This document shows positions 1 to 8,333 of a stretch of DNA of 64,000 bases, one piece after another. Position 1 is the first letter of the stretch, and each line of letters begins with the position of its first letter. The stretch spans positions 124,001 to 188,000 of the forward strand of contig NZ_AEYF01000048.1 in assembly GCF_000292525.1 (NCBI RefSeq), written 5' to 3'. A program made the position numbers and the translations under genes. Origin of the DNA: Rhizobium sp. CCGE 510. GTDB taxonomy: Bacteria; Pseudomonadota; Alphaproteobacteria; Rhizobiales; Rhizobiaceae. The notes under the pieces are model-generated. The model ran no database searches. It was not told where the DNA came from and worked only from the letters and a program-made list of their open reading frames with translations.

Positions 1-611
1 ACACATGTTCGCGGCGCATCCTGCTGACCGAACCGAAAGAGCACCTTCGCCCCGCCGTTGGCAAAACCGCGCCACTGCGGGCCGCGCTCCTCCCAGCCGC
101 TGACGATGCCGTGATCGTCGGTGTGAGCAGCCCACATGCTGGCGTACGGCCCCTCGCGTAACCGTTCGTGCCTAACGGCCAGGCGGAGAACGTCATCCGC
201 CAGAAATCGCTCATCGGTGAGGTATCGCCATGTCAGTGAACCAGGCCAGGGCCGGCGTCGCCGGCGCCAGCGCTCGTGGATCGCGATGTCCCGCGCCCTC
301 GCCTGCTGCCGCTCCCATGCGGGTTGCTCAGGCTCATAACCGACCAGCTCGGCAACCCGATAGAGTCCCTCGGAAAAACTCACCCCGGCCAGATACCCGA
401 CCAGTGAAAACACGTCGCCCTTGGCCCCGGCGCTGCCCAGGGGATCGAACCATCCCTTGCCGCCGTGGATGACAATGATGATGCCGCCGTCGCGGCGATA
501 TTTGACGGCGCGACGTGTGCTCTCCTTCAGATCGACCGCAAACCCCGCCTTATCAAGCACGGCGGCACACGGTACCCTGTCTCTCAATTCTTCAACTTCG
601 TTCCTGTTCAT
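1..611 (-). CDS. DUF3991/TOPRIM-domain protein, 5' part only
   Basis: An uninterrupted minus-strand frame runs from ATG at 611 to the window edge (about 203 codons), so the gene is cut by the window. The translation has features of the plasmid-borne DUF3991/TOPRIM family: an N-terminal part with the stretch IIIVIHGGKGWFDPLG, then GDVFSLVGYLAG, and a DUF3991 stretch containing LREGPYASMWAAHTDD, GWEERGPQWRGF and GGAKVLF. The TOPRIM domain itself should lie beyond the window. These proteins resemble the zinc-finger/TOPRIM halves of DNA primases and are common on rhizobial plasmids, where they are presumed to act in plasmid DNA metabolism; that role is inferred. The start overlaps the stop of the upstream small ORF as ATGA, which suggests translational coupling. 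Confidence 0.8.
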   Translation of the reverse strand, partial: MNRNEVEELRDRVPCAAVLDKAGFAVDLKESTRRAVKYRRDGGIIIVIHGGKGWFDPLGSAGAKGDVFSLVGYLAGVSFSEGLYRVAELVGYEPEQPAWERQQARARDIAIHERWRRRRRPWPGSLTWRYLTDERFLADDVLRLAVRHERLREGPYASMWAAHTDDHGIVSGWEERGPQWRGFANGGAKVLFRFGQQDAPRTC

Positions 612-883
612 CCTTGCCTTCCCGCACCTCTTGAGTGCCGGCCTTCCCTGTTTCGGTTCCCGCAGACCTTGCGGACACCTCCGCAGAGGCCGCGAAGAGG
701 GACGGAGGCAAGGGCGCGGCTGGCCGCCAGGAATTCGGGATCCGCCATTCGCTTCAGCACGGGCCAGATGCGGCGCAGCTTCCCTTGCCGCCGGCTGCTC
801 GCAAGCGGCACGCGTCCCTCAGCAACCGCGGTAAGGCCGGCTCGACGAGCCGGCCCATTGGAAGGAGAACGTTCTTCACCCAT
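608..883 (-). CDS. small protein coupled to the DUF3991 gene
   Basis: A 91-codon minus-strand ORF whose TGA stop (608-610) overlaps the ATG of the DUF3991/TOPRIM gene (609-611). This ATGA overlap is the main reason to think it is a gene rather than chance. The protein is basic and Arg/Ala-rich, with a more ordered central part around RRIWPVLKRMADPEFLAASR, and has no signal peptide or membrane segment. I do not recognise the family. It would be the first gene of a leftward two-gene unit. The alternative is that it is a chance ORF in the upstream region of the larger gene. Confidence 0.4.
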   Translation of the reverse strand: MGEERSPSNGPARRAGLTAVAEGRVPLASSRRQGKLRRIWPVLKRMADPEFLAASRALASVPLRGLCGGVRKVCGNRNREGRHSRGAGRQG

Positions 884-899
884 ACGATCGGCCGCAAAA

Positions 900-916
900 G
901 TCCGTTAGAAACGGAC
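900..916. promoter_or_regulatory. inverted repeat upstream of abiE
   Basis: GTCCGTT-AGA-AACGGAC is a perfect 7-bp inverted repeat with a 3-base loop, 63 bp before the abiEi start. A GTCCGT half site recurs just before the ATG. AbiEi antitoxins are known to repress their own operon by binding inverted repeats at the promoter, so this is a candidate operator. The assignment is inferred from position and symmetry. Confidence 0.4.
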
Positions 917-978
917 ATTTTTCTCCATTTTCAAAGCTATCTTGCCGGATACTTTAACTACTGTTATTTTTGTCCGTC

Positions 979-1816
979 ATGAGCGATCAAAAACGCGACA
1001 AATTAAAGTCAATGCTGGATGAGGTTCCGGCAGGTTTCATCGTGGATTCCGCTTGGATGCGGAAAATGGAAATCCGCCGGAGCTCCACATATGATTATCT
1101 CCGCCGCGGCTGGCTGGAACCCGTCATGCATGGTGTCTATCGACGTCCCTCAGGGCGCGATGGTTTGGCAAAAGAACGCATCGACTGGCGCATTGCGGTC
1201 ATGTCTGCCCAGACGATCATGGATTACCAGTTCCATGTTGGCGGCCGCACGGCGCTGGGACTTCGCGGGCATGTGCATTACCTGGCGCTGGGGGCCGCCG
1301 AAAAAAATTTTCATCTATGGCCATGCGCCCCGATGGCTTGCGAACCTCCCCACCAATGGCCTCCCCGTCCTCCGCAGCACGCGGCTTTTCAAGACGGCGG
1401 ATCTCGGCATCGAACCGCTGGCGGCGGAACCGGACGGCAACCACATCCTGTCTCTACAGAATTGGACGATACGCGCATCAACGCCGGAGCGGGCTATTAT
1501 CGAGGCGCTGGACGAACTGCCCGAAAACGAGAGCTTTCACAACATCGATACGATCTTCGAGGGTCTGACCACCCTTCGTCCGCGCCGTATAACCGAACTT
1601 CTCACAGACTGCACGAAAGTCCAGGTGAAACGGCTCTTCTTCGTCTTTGCCGACCGCCATGATCACCCCTGGCTCAAACATATTGACCGGTCGAACATCG
1701 ATCTTGGGAGCGGCGACCGCTCATTCATCAAGGGCGGCAAGCTGCATCCCACATACCGCATCACCATCCCAGAAGAGTACCTTCCAGGAAAGCCAGAGAG
1801 CGCCGGTGGCCCGTGA
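979..1816 (+). pseudogene. abiEi: AbiEi-family antitoxin, broken by one frameshift
   Basis: Antitoxin half of a type IV abortive-infection toxin-antitoxin pair. The N-terminal frame from ATG 979 encodes a winged-helix-like part (SSTYDYLRRGWLEPVMHGVY). The reading frame changes inside a run of seven A at 1301-1307. Beyond it the second frame continues the same protein (IFIYGHAPRWLANLPT, then TPERAIIEALDELPENESF) to the stop at 1816. Six A's would restore one ORF of about 280 residues, normal for the family. In AbiE systems AbiEi neutralises AbiEii without stable contact and represses the operon. The break is either recent inactivation or a homopolymer sequencing error. The second gene starts 11 bp before this stop, as expected for the operon. 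Confidence 0.75.
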
Positions 1817-2720
1817 CCAGTATCTTTCCCAGCTCGATCTCCTCGTCCAGGCTTGCCAATAATTGCCGACGAGCCGGCTTTCGCATTGAAGGGTGGAACC
1901 GCCATCAATCTCTTCTACAGAGACCTCCCCCGCCTCTCAGTCGATATCGACCTGACCTACCTTCCGCTCAAACCGAGGGACGAGAGCTTGGCCGAAATCG
2001 ACGAGGTCCTCGACCGGGTCGCCGCCAAGGTTGAAAGGATCAAGGGAGTCCGAGCAAAGCGAATAGCTGGCGGTGGCGGCGGCGATACGCGCGTCGAAGT
2101 GAGGCGGGGCCAGACCGCAGTCAAGATCGAGACCTCTCCGGTCGCCCGCGGCACAGTGCACCCCGTCGAACGACGCAGGGTCAGCGAGCGGGTCGAAGAC
2201 CAGTTTGGTTTTGTAGAAATGCAGGTTGTTGCCTTCGAAGACCTCTTCGGCGGCAAGATGCATGCAGCAGTCGATCGGCAACATCCGCGCGATCTCTTCG
2301 ACATCAAGTTGCTTTATGAAAACGAGGGACTGACTGACCCGCTGTTTCGTACTTTCCTTGTCTACGTGGCGAGTTCCGGCCGGCCCCCGCACGAGTTGCT
2401 GCAGCCCAATAGAGTCAACGTCGTACATGTCTTCAATCAAGAATTCGATAGAATGACAGTCGAGAAGGTCTCACTGGACGAATTGCTGTGTCCGGGAGCG
2501 GTTCCTGAGCGACATCCAGGCGCGCCTTGATGATAAAGCCCGAACGTTTCTGCTGTCCCTTCACGATGGCGAACCCGACTTCGAGGTTATCGGCTTGCCG
2601 CACGCCCTCGCCTTGCCAGACGTCCGCTGGAAGATCCTTAACCTGCAAAAGCTAACGAATGACAATCCGGTCAAACACGCCGAACAGCGCGAGGAGATCG
2701 AGCGGCTATTCACACGATAA
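1806..2720 (+). pseudogene. abiEii: AbiEii-family nucleotidyltransferase toxin, two frame changes
   Basis: Toxin half of the AbiE pair. Reading from GTG 1806 gives VARDQYLSQLDLLVQA; the frame then shifts at about 1850 to a long middle part (LPIIADEPAFALKGGTAINL, then LSVDIDLTYLP). It shifts back near 2490 to end as ERFLSDIQARLDDKA and finally EEIERLFTR with TAA at 2718-2720. The middle contains the nucleotidyltransferase signature: the GGTA-type loop followed by SVDIDL, whose aspartates bind metal. The two shifts compensate, so one missing and one extra base would restore a protein of about 300 residues. It belongs with the upstream AbiEi gene. As written, the toxin cannot be made intact. Confidence 0.75.
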
Positions 2721-3090
2721 TGCGCCGTTGGCCGATCTGCAGGATCGATAATCCGACGACTGGCTCGCCTCTCCCGCAGCTCGCCGCCGCGGCCTATCGG
2801 GAAGCCCTGTTAATGGCGGCCAGCTGATCGAGGTGGTGAGTGCGCCTGCGAGCGTTATACCAGTAAACAACGGCCAATCCGTCGTGAGCGATCGTGGCCT
2901 GAAACAAGGCGACTTTAAACCGGTTTTCCGAGAGCGGATAAATCAGCGCAAAGTCAGCGCCGATGGCGCTTTCAGTTGACCCGATTTGCAATCTGCAAAA
3001 TCAAAACTAAATCTACCCTCTCCCCAAGCGTCGGATCCAACGCTGCGTAGACGCTGAGGTTGGCCCAGAGCCTTCGAAAAGCGCAGCCGT
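2721..3090. other. no gene seen
   Basis: Stretch between the AbiE remnant and the next leftward ORF. Only short open frames without family features or convincing ribosome sites occur; I see nothing I can support here. Confidence 0.4.
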
Positions 3091-3357
3091 TTAAAACTCC
3101 TCGTCAAGCCCCACTGCTCGCGCAAAGCCCCGAAACTTCCGCCACACTTTGCTCAACCGCCCGGTGAAGAGCCTAGTTTTGCCGTGCAGAGAAAGCACCC
3201 TGAAGAAATACCGCTCATCCCGCAGGAGATCTCCTTGCCCTTCATAGGCTCCCAGCTCCCGGACAAGCAGCGCCTCGTGATCCAGTAGTCTTGAGTATAG
3301 ACGGTAACAGTAATTCTGGAACCTCTCTTTGTGCGGCGGGAGACGGTCGCTGTTCAT
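3091..3357 (-). CDS. small hypothetical protein downstream of repC
   Basis: An 88-residue minus-strand ORF taken from the internal ATG at 3357; an in-frame ATG at 3405 is also possible. The composition looks protein-like: charged, with aromatic and leucine spacing such as NYCYRLYSRLLDHEALLVRE and KVWRKFRGFARAVG, which suggests a small helical cytosolic protein. It has no signal peptide, membrane helix or motif I recognise. It lies beyond the parS-like region downstream of repC, in the same direction as the rep genes but separated from them by about 750 bp, so it is probably a separate transcript. It may be a plasmid-backbone gene or a chance ORF. Confidence 0.4.
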   Translation of the reverse strand: MNSDRLPPHKERFQNYCYRLYSRLLDHEALLVRELGAYEGQGDLLRDERYFFRVLSLHGKTRLFTGRLSKVWRKFRGFARAVGLDEEF

Positions 3358-3772
3358 GAGCGTCGTCCGCTCCGTGCGCATAGCTAGTACGGGTGTGGGT
3401 TCCATCTTTCGGCTCCTTTGCCATAGGGCCTACGGTGAACCGGTGAACGCTCCTCTAACAGACGACCGTGGATTGACGCCGATCGGCCGATGGACTGGAA
3501 CATGCCAACTGACGGTGCCGATACCATGCTCGCTTTCGGCCGCATGCGGGCAGGATGTTGCACTTCAACTCCTGACACTCCGCTCGACCATCTCACGGTT
3601 GCTCTCTCGGACGACCAGAAATCGCGGCAGTCGTCGATTTAGTATGCAGAGTAGCTGCCGACCGCAATGGAGCTCGAAGCCTCCAACTCGAAACAGCGCG
3701 AACCTGGCGGCCCGGGCGGGGGCAGGCCGTTGTTCACCATCTAAGATGGCCTGATTTCAATGGCTTGGCGCG

Positions 3773-3788
3773 GTTAGTCACGACTAAC
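3773..3788. promoter_or_regulatory. parS: parS-like palindrome, copy 1
   Basis: GTTAGTCACGACTAAC, an almost perfect palindrome with GTTAGTC/GACTAAC arms. It fits the general shape of repABC parS sites (GTT...AAC ends, 16 bp), though one inner base differs from the commonly quoted consensus. RepB would be the ligand. Confidence 0.5.
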
Positions 3789-4082
3789 GACCGATGGGTC
3801 CACTCGGCGAGAGCCTGTGATCAGTTTCCGGCCAGCATCCGCCAATGCCTGTCTTCTGCGCCAAAACGGAGAAGTGGAAGACGAACGCTTTGAAAGTCTT
3901 AAGCACTGCCGGGTCTCTGCCTTGTCCACGCCCGACACCCGCAGCGGACAGCCAAGAGCTGGATATTCCATCCCTTGAATATCGCAGTTCGGCGCCTTTG
4001 ATGCCAGATCCAGATTCGTTGATCGAAGGCACGGCCGTATCAAGCAATCCGGAAACCAATGAATTTTCAGAGATTTAGCGTA

Positions 4083-4098
4083 GTTAGTCGCAACTAAC
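4083..4098. promoter_or_regulatory. parS: parS-like palindrome, copy 2
   Basis: GTTAGTCGCAACTAAC, the same 16-bp palindrome as at 3773 with two central differences, ending 5 bp before the repC stop codon. The repetition of an unusual palindrome right after repC supports a role as RepB-binding partition sites. Confidence 0.5.
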
Positions 4099-4102
4099 AC
4101 CA

Positions 4103-5317
4103 TTATCCCGCTTTATCGACCTTTTCACCATTGCTGCGAAGTAATGCCATAATAACCGGCCCGAGAGAAAACTCACCCCGCTCTGTCCGCCGCGTCAGAT
4201 CTCGCAGATAGCCACCGGGAGAATTGATCAGATGTGCGCGCTCCAGAATGCAGGACACTGCGACAGCGGCGTTTTCCGGTCCCATGGCATCGCAAGCATC
4301 CTGATAGGCGGACGGGCTTACGCCCAGCATCGATCTTACCACGACGGCGGCCAACATCAGGTCGCGCCAGCTCCCCACCGCTCCGCCCGGCCCATAGTCG
4401 CTGATTTGCGGACAGGCTTTCACCACAATCCCAAGTGGGAACGCTTTTAGCGGCTCGTTCTTCGGCCGGCGGGTCATCTCCAATTTCCCGCCCTGCTCTT
4501 TTCCAGAGCTAGGTTCAAGTTCATTGGTGGATTCGGGATTTGAATTCTGTATGTGCTGCTCAGTATGAGCATCATTGGTGCTATTAGATCGTGAATCTGA
4601 CTGCATATCCAAGCGATTAAGGATCTCCTCGCGAAGAAGCTCCATCTCATCGAGAATGTTTGTGATGTCTGCCATGGTCGGTGTCCGCGGGATGCGGCCT
4701 ACAAGGTCCACATACATTGTTTCAACAGCCGCCCAGTTGCCGTCGGCGCCCTCCTCCATAGCAGCCGAAATCAGTTTGCGGACGTCGCGCCTGCAGATTG
4801 TCAAATTCTCCTTGGCCTTCCTAAAAGCTGAACGCGCCGCGACGACCTTCTGGGCGACAAGCGCAAGTTCTTCGGCGCGGGCAAGGATCGGCGACAGGTC
4901 GAAGCCAAAAGCATTGTCGATCTCGCCTGCGCCGTTCTTCCGAGCATAACGTTTGCCGTTGGCGCTGTCTCTGCGGACAATCAGCCCGCAGTCCACGAGA
5001 AATGCCAGGTGGCGCCGAAGCGTCGCCCCAGCCATGCCGTGGGCGCGAAGGATCAATTGTGCATTCGAAGGGAACACGACCAATTGTGCGCCCTGGCGAA
5101 GTTCGGTTTCCGGATAGAAACTCAGCAGCGCGTCGAGAACAGCGAGGCTGTTTGACTGCAATCCAAGCTCTTCCCGGGCTTCGGAAGCGTCCCGAAAGAC
5201 CTTCCACTTGTCGACGGATTTGCCTGCCTTGATCTCGTTTGCGGCAACTTGCCGCTTCACGAGAGCAAGCGTCATAGGCCGCCGCCCAAAGGGCGTCGTC
5301 ACACTTCCTGTCTGCAT
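4103..5317 (-). CDS. repC: replication initiator RepC
   Basis: 404-residue replication initiator of a repABC plasmid; it binds an origin lying within its own coding sequence and starts DNA replication. The translation shows the familiar RepC features: an N-terminal half with a winged-helix DNA-binding part (LRRHLAFLVDCGLIVRRDS), the stretch AFGFDLSPILARAEEL, a low-complexity polar linker rich in Ser, Asn and Glu in the middle (roughly residues 240-290), and a C-terminal domain beginning near CPQISDYGPGG and containing SWRDLMLAA. The ATG at 5317 follows the 155-bp repB-repC gap. In this plasmid class repC expression is held down by the antisense RNA encoded in that gap. The gene appears intact. 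Confidence 0.97.
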   Translation of the reverse strand: MQTGSVTTPFGRRPMTLALVKRQVAANEIKAGKSVDKWKVFRDASEAREELGLQSNSLAVLDALLSFYPETELRQGAQLVVFPSNAQLILRAHGMAGATLRRHLAFLVDCGLIVRRDSANGKRYARKNGAGEIDNAFGFDLSPILARAEELALVAQKVVAARSAFRKAKENLTICRRDVRKLISAAMEEGADGNWAAVETMYVDLVGRIPRTPTMADITNILDEMELLREEILNRLDMQSDSRSNSTNDAHTEQHIQNSNPESTNELEPSSGKEQGGKLEMTRRPKNEPLKAFPLGIVVKACPQISDYGPGGAVGSWRDLMLAAVVVRSMLGVSPSAYQDACDAMGPENAAVAVSCILERAHLINSPGGYLRDLTRRTERGEFSLGPVIMALLRSNGEKVDKAG

Positions 5318-5404
5318 CGTCTTTCACCTTTCAGAAGGCAAAAGAAATCAGCTCACCAAATCGGTGCCAAAGACTCTTGACGAATATTCGTGGAAGTGCG
5401 ATTC

Positions 5405-5465
5405 TCAGGTTGCTTAGATCTGAAAGAGGTTTCCACGACGGCGACGTTTTGGGGGCCTTTTTCTT
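5405..5465 (+). ncRNA. incompatibility antisense RNA (ctRNA) in repB-repC gap
   Basis: The 155-bp repB-repC gap is strongly conserved in repABC plasmids, and this one carries the recognisable elements. On the plus strand a TTGACG -35-like box lies at 5377-5382, followed 17 bp on by GATTCT. Complementary segments (GTGGAA around 5390 and TTCCAC around 5433) can pair, and the region ends in a G/T-rich stretch with TTTTT near 5460. Known ctRNAs of this family pair with the repC leader and lower repC translation. Ends are approximate. Confidence 0.55.
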
Positions 5466-5472
5466 TCTCCGC

Positions 5473-6528
5473 TTAATCTCCGTTATTTATTTGCTCTAGA
5501 GCGCCGCTCTTGGAGCGATGCTCCTCAAAAAGGGCCGGCAACCGTTCGAGGACGAAGGCCGCGAAATCAGGCATCTCGCGTCGATCGATCGAGAGGTCCA
5601 ACTTGGTTTTGCTCTTCGTCACCTGGGCCAGACGCACGCCCGTGGGCGTCGTCAAAAGCTCTGGAAGACCCCGTTTTGCAGGTTCCGGTTTCAGGTGAGC
5701 CAGAAGCGACTTGAACCGGTCGGGGGAGGGAAGGGCTTTCGCCTCCGCAGATCGCAAGAAAGATGAAGCCTGTTCAAGAACGCTGTCGCGCGTAAGAAGA
5801 TCGGCGAGGCCCACCCAACTTTTCAACCCGATCCCGGGCGCCGAGCCGATCGCGTCGACAACATCTGCGGGAATGCGCGTCACGACCGACAGCATGTTCG
5901 ACAGGTCGCTTTTGTAGACGGACAACGCGGCCATTACCACATCCCGCGAAAACTGTTCATTCAGTCGAGAGGCGAAGCGTGCCTTTTCGATGAATGTGAG
6001 GTCCTGGCGTTCATTGTTTTCCTGGCCCTGAGCAATGACGAGTTGCTCGTCGGTAAGGTCCCTGACGACCGCCTTGACGGCACGGTTCAGTTCCGTGACC
6101 GCACGCAAACGACGATGGCCGAAGGCAACCTGATACCGGCCCGGTGTTTCCGGGTGAGGGCGAACGAGGATCGGGATCTGCTGGCCGTGTTCTCGGATCG
6201 CTTCGACGAGCGCAGAGATATCACCGGGCATCCGGTCCTGAGCGAAGGACGGATCAATGCTATCGGTATCGAGCTCGACGACCGCCTGGCCTTCGGCAAG
6301 ACGTTTTTCGATTTCTTCTGCGCGCTCGAAGCGAGCCTTGCCTTCTGCGAAGGCACCGCCAACCTGGGCGGTCAGGCGCGACGACGCCGGCGCTGGTTCG
6401 GCTGGAGTGGTGCCGAGGAGTGGAAGAATGCTTCGGCTTTTGACCGGTCTTTCAACTGGCGCGGGAACAGCACCGGTTGTCCTCGGGGCGCGGAGTATAT
6501 CCTTCCTGCTCATGGCTTTCTTCCCCAT
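5473..6528 (-). CDS. repB: partition protein RepB (ParB family)
   Basis: 351-residue ParB-type centromere-binding protein. The N-terminal part is basic and Pro-rich. The ParB/sulfiredoxin-like nuclease fold follows with RMPGDISALVEAIREHGQQ, VRPHPETPGRYQVAFGHRR and the arginine-rich GHRRLRA box, then the helix-turn-helix and dimerisation parts (ARFASRLNEQFSRDVV, YKSDLSNMLSVV). It works with RepA to segregate the plasmid by loading at parS; the two palindromes downstream of repC are candidate sites. Its ATG lies 19 bp inside the repA end, so translation is probably coupled. Length and motifs are normal for RepB. Confidence 0.96.
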   Translation of the reverse strand: MGKKAMSRKDILRAPRTTGAVPAPVERPVKSRSILPLLGTTPAEPAPASSRLTAQVGGAFAEGKARFERAEEIEKRLAEGQAVVELDTDSIDPSFAQDRMPGDISALVEAIREHGQQIPILVRPHPETPGRYQVAFGHRRLRAVTELNRAVKAVVRDLTDEQLVIAQGQENNERQDLTFIEKARFASRLNEQFSRDVVMAALSVYKSDLSNMLSVVTRIPADVVDAIGSAPGIGLKSWVGLADLLTRDSVLEQASSFLRSAEAKALPSPDRFKSLLAHLKPEPAKRGLPELLTTPTGVRLAQVTKSKTKLDLSIDRREMPDFAAFVLERLPALFEEHRSKSGALEQINNGD

Positions 6529-7769
6529 GCCTTCTTGATCAGGGACTCGATCTCATCGTTGACGTTGTTCATCGCCTCCAAAGCGCGGTCGTAGGTGGCG
6601 CGGGTGAATTGACCTCTTTCCACTTCGAAAAGGGTCTGGTTCGTCAGGCCTGCGTCCGAAACGGCTGTCGTCTTCAGCATTGGGAAATTCAGGACATTTT
6701 CCCCGAAAATAGCCCTCAGGTAGCCGACCATCTGGTTTTGTGGGCCGTCACTGGGCTCGAAACGCGTCACGAGATAGCGCATCCAGTTGTAATCAAAGCG
6801 GGCGCCGTGAGATGAGATCTCCCGAAGCAGGTCCGATGTCATCGACAGGAACTGGTTCATCGACATCACGTCGAGCATCTGGGGGTGCACCGTGATCAAA
6901 ACAGAGGTTGCGGCGGTCAAAGCAGACAGGGTGAGGTAGCCAAGCTGTGGCGGGCAATCAATCACCACGACATCGTAATTGGGTGCGACCTGGTCAAGCA
7001 CCTCGCTGATCCGATGGAAGAACATCGTATCGCCGACCTTCCGCTTCATCAGCGCCCGCGGCGTGTCGTGTTCGAACTCCATCAGTTCGAGGTTGCCGGG
7101 GATCAAGTGAAGGTCGGGGATATAGGTGGCGCGAACGATTTCGGCCATCGGACGTGCGTCGTCGTAGCGTATCGCACCGTATAGCGTCTCGTTTGCGCCG
7201 ACATCGGTCTCTGGTTGGTTGCCAAACAGTGTGGACAGGCTCGCCTGGGGGTCGAGATCGATGGCGAGCACGCGATAGCCCCGAAGGGCGAGATACTGGG
7301 CGAGGTGGGCAGCCGTCGTCGTCTTGCCGGACCCGCCCTTGAAATTCATCACGGAGATGATCTGGAGCGCTTCGTTGTCACGGCGATGGGGAAGATAGCG
7401 GCGATTTCCGCGACCCACCTGGTCGAGATGCTTTCGGATCTTATGCATGTCCTCGACGGAATAGGACCGACGACCGGTCGGACTGGTGCTGACCTGCAGA
7501 CCCTCGAGCTCGTTTGCGAGTTGACGGAGATATACCTCTTTCACACCGACCAGCTTTGCTGCTTCCGCCGGCTGAAACGTGCGAATGCCTTTTTCCGCCG
7601 TGGGGGGAAAGGTCGCGAGCTGATGCTCTTGCAGTTGCGCCGACAAGGAACGAGAATGGCGCTCAATCAAGCCCATCAGGTCTTCATCTTTTGGCGGTAA
7701 TTTTGCAGCGATTTTGGGCATCCCCGAACCTGATTTCTTAAAATAGCGCTTCTGAGCGGAAATTCCCAA
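6510..7769 (-). CDS. repA: partition ATPase RepA (ParA family)
   Basis: 419-residue ParA-type ATPase, the first gene of the repABC operon. It has an N-terminal DNA-binding region (FQPAEAAKLVGVKEVYLRQL, a MerR-like helix-turn-helix, then RRSYSVEDMHKIR). The deviant Walker A motif follows in VMNFKGGSGKTTTAAHLAQY, then the switch stretch VLAIDLDPQASLS and the Walker B region VVVIDCPPQLGYL. RepA drives plasmid partition with RepB and represses the operon. I keep the ATG at 7769; an internal ATG 16 codons later (MPKIAAKLPP) is an alternative. All catalytic parts are present. Confidence 0.96.
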   Translation of the reverse strand: MGISAQKRYFKKSGSGMPKIAAKLPPKDEDLMGLIERHSRSLSAQLQEHQLATFPPTAEKGIRTFQPAEAAKLVGVKEVYLRQLANELEGLQVSTSPTGRRSYSVEDMHKIRKHLDQVGRGNRRYLPHRRDNEALQIISVMNFKGGSGKTTTAAHLAQYLALRGYRVLAIDLDPQASLSTLFGNQPETDVGANETLYGAIRYDDARPMAEIVRATYIPDLHLIPGNLELMEFEHDTPRALMKRKVGDTMFFHRISEVLDQVAPNYDVVVIDCPPQLGYLTLSALTAATSVLITVHPQMLDVMSMNQFLSMTSDLLREISSHGARFDYNWMRYLVTRFEPSDGPQNQMVGYLRAIFGENVLNFPMLKTTAVSDAGLTNQTLFEVERGQFTRATYDRALEAMNNVNDEIESLIKKAWGRKP

Positions 7770-8333
7770 TCACTCCGCTGCTGACAATAAGCATCGATTC
7801 TAACAGACTGGCAAGCTATTTAGGGTTAACAAACCTTAACGCGCCCGCCTGGTAAGAACACCGCTCGCCAGGTATGTCGTTTACAAACAGAGCGTTAGAG
7901 CCGTCGCGCAAATAAAGCGGCTCGAATCCGTCAACTGGATTCTTTGCACACCGTGCCAGAGCAACTGACGTCCAACCCAACGACGTTGATAATTTGGCAC
8001 ATTTGCGTGGCTGGTCTTTGCGACTCAGTCGACAGGGTGGACCGGGGACACGCGACATAACGCGTGTACAGCCTCATGGGGATGGCATCCGAAACAGCAC
8101 GACTTCCTCCGCACGTTAGCAATGCCTTTCGGCATTTCGAGCTCGAACCAGTCCTCAAAGATCATGATGCCTCATTACCGAAGCGGGTGACGCCAGTCTT
8201 AAAACTTCGCCCGGAGACCGAATATCGACAGCTCGCCCGCGACATAATTGAGAGCCAGGATTGGAACGCCCTACCGCCGAAAACAGGACGCGCAAGAAAT
8301 TGCGCGATTGGAAGGTTGATGTGCACCGTGCCC
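7770..8333. other. repA upstream region, no gene
   Basis: No convincing gene. It should hold the repABC promoter and RepA-responsive operators; the imperfect palindrome at 7825-7840 is the clearest candidate. The remainder up to the recombinase stop shows nothing I can assign. Confidence 0.4.
7825..7840. promoter_or_regulatory. imperfect palindrome upstream of repA
   Basis: GTTAACAAACCTTAAC, with GTTAA/TTAAC arms and the GTT...AAC ends of the parS-like sites downstream of repC, 56 bp before the repA start. It could be a RepA/RepB operator or part of the promoter region; this is inference from position and symmetry. Confidence 0.3.

Larger units (their letters stand above)
3358..4102. other. 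non-coding region downstream of repC
   Basis: No convincing gene. The region contains two near-identical 16-bp palindromes (3773-3788 and 4083-4098) that bracket about 300 bp immediately after repC. In repABC plasmids the partition site is often found here, so this is the likely centromere/incompatibility region. Confidence 0.5.
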
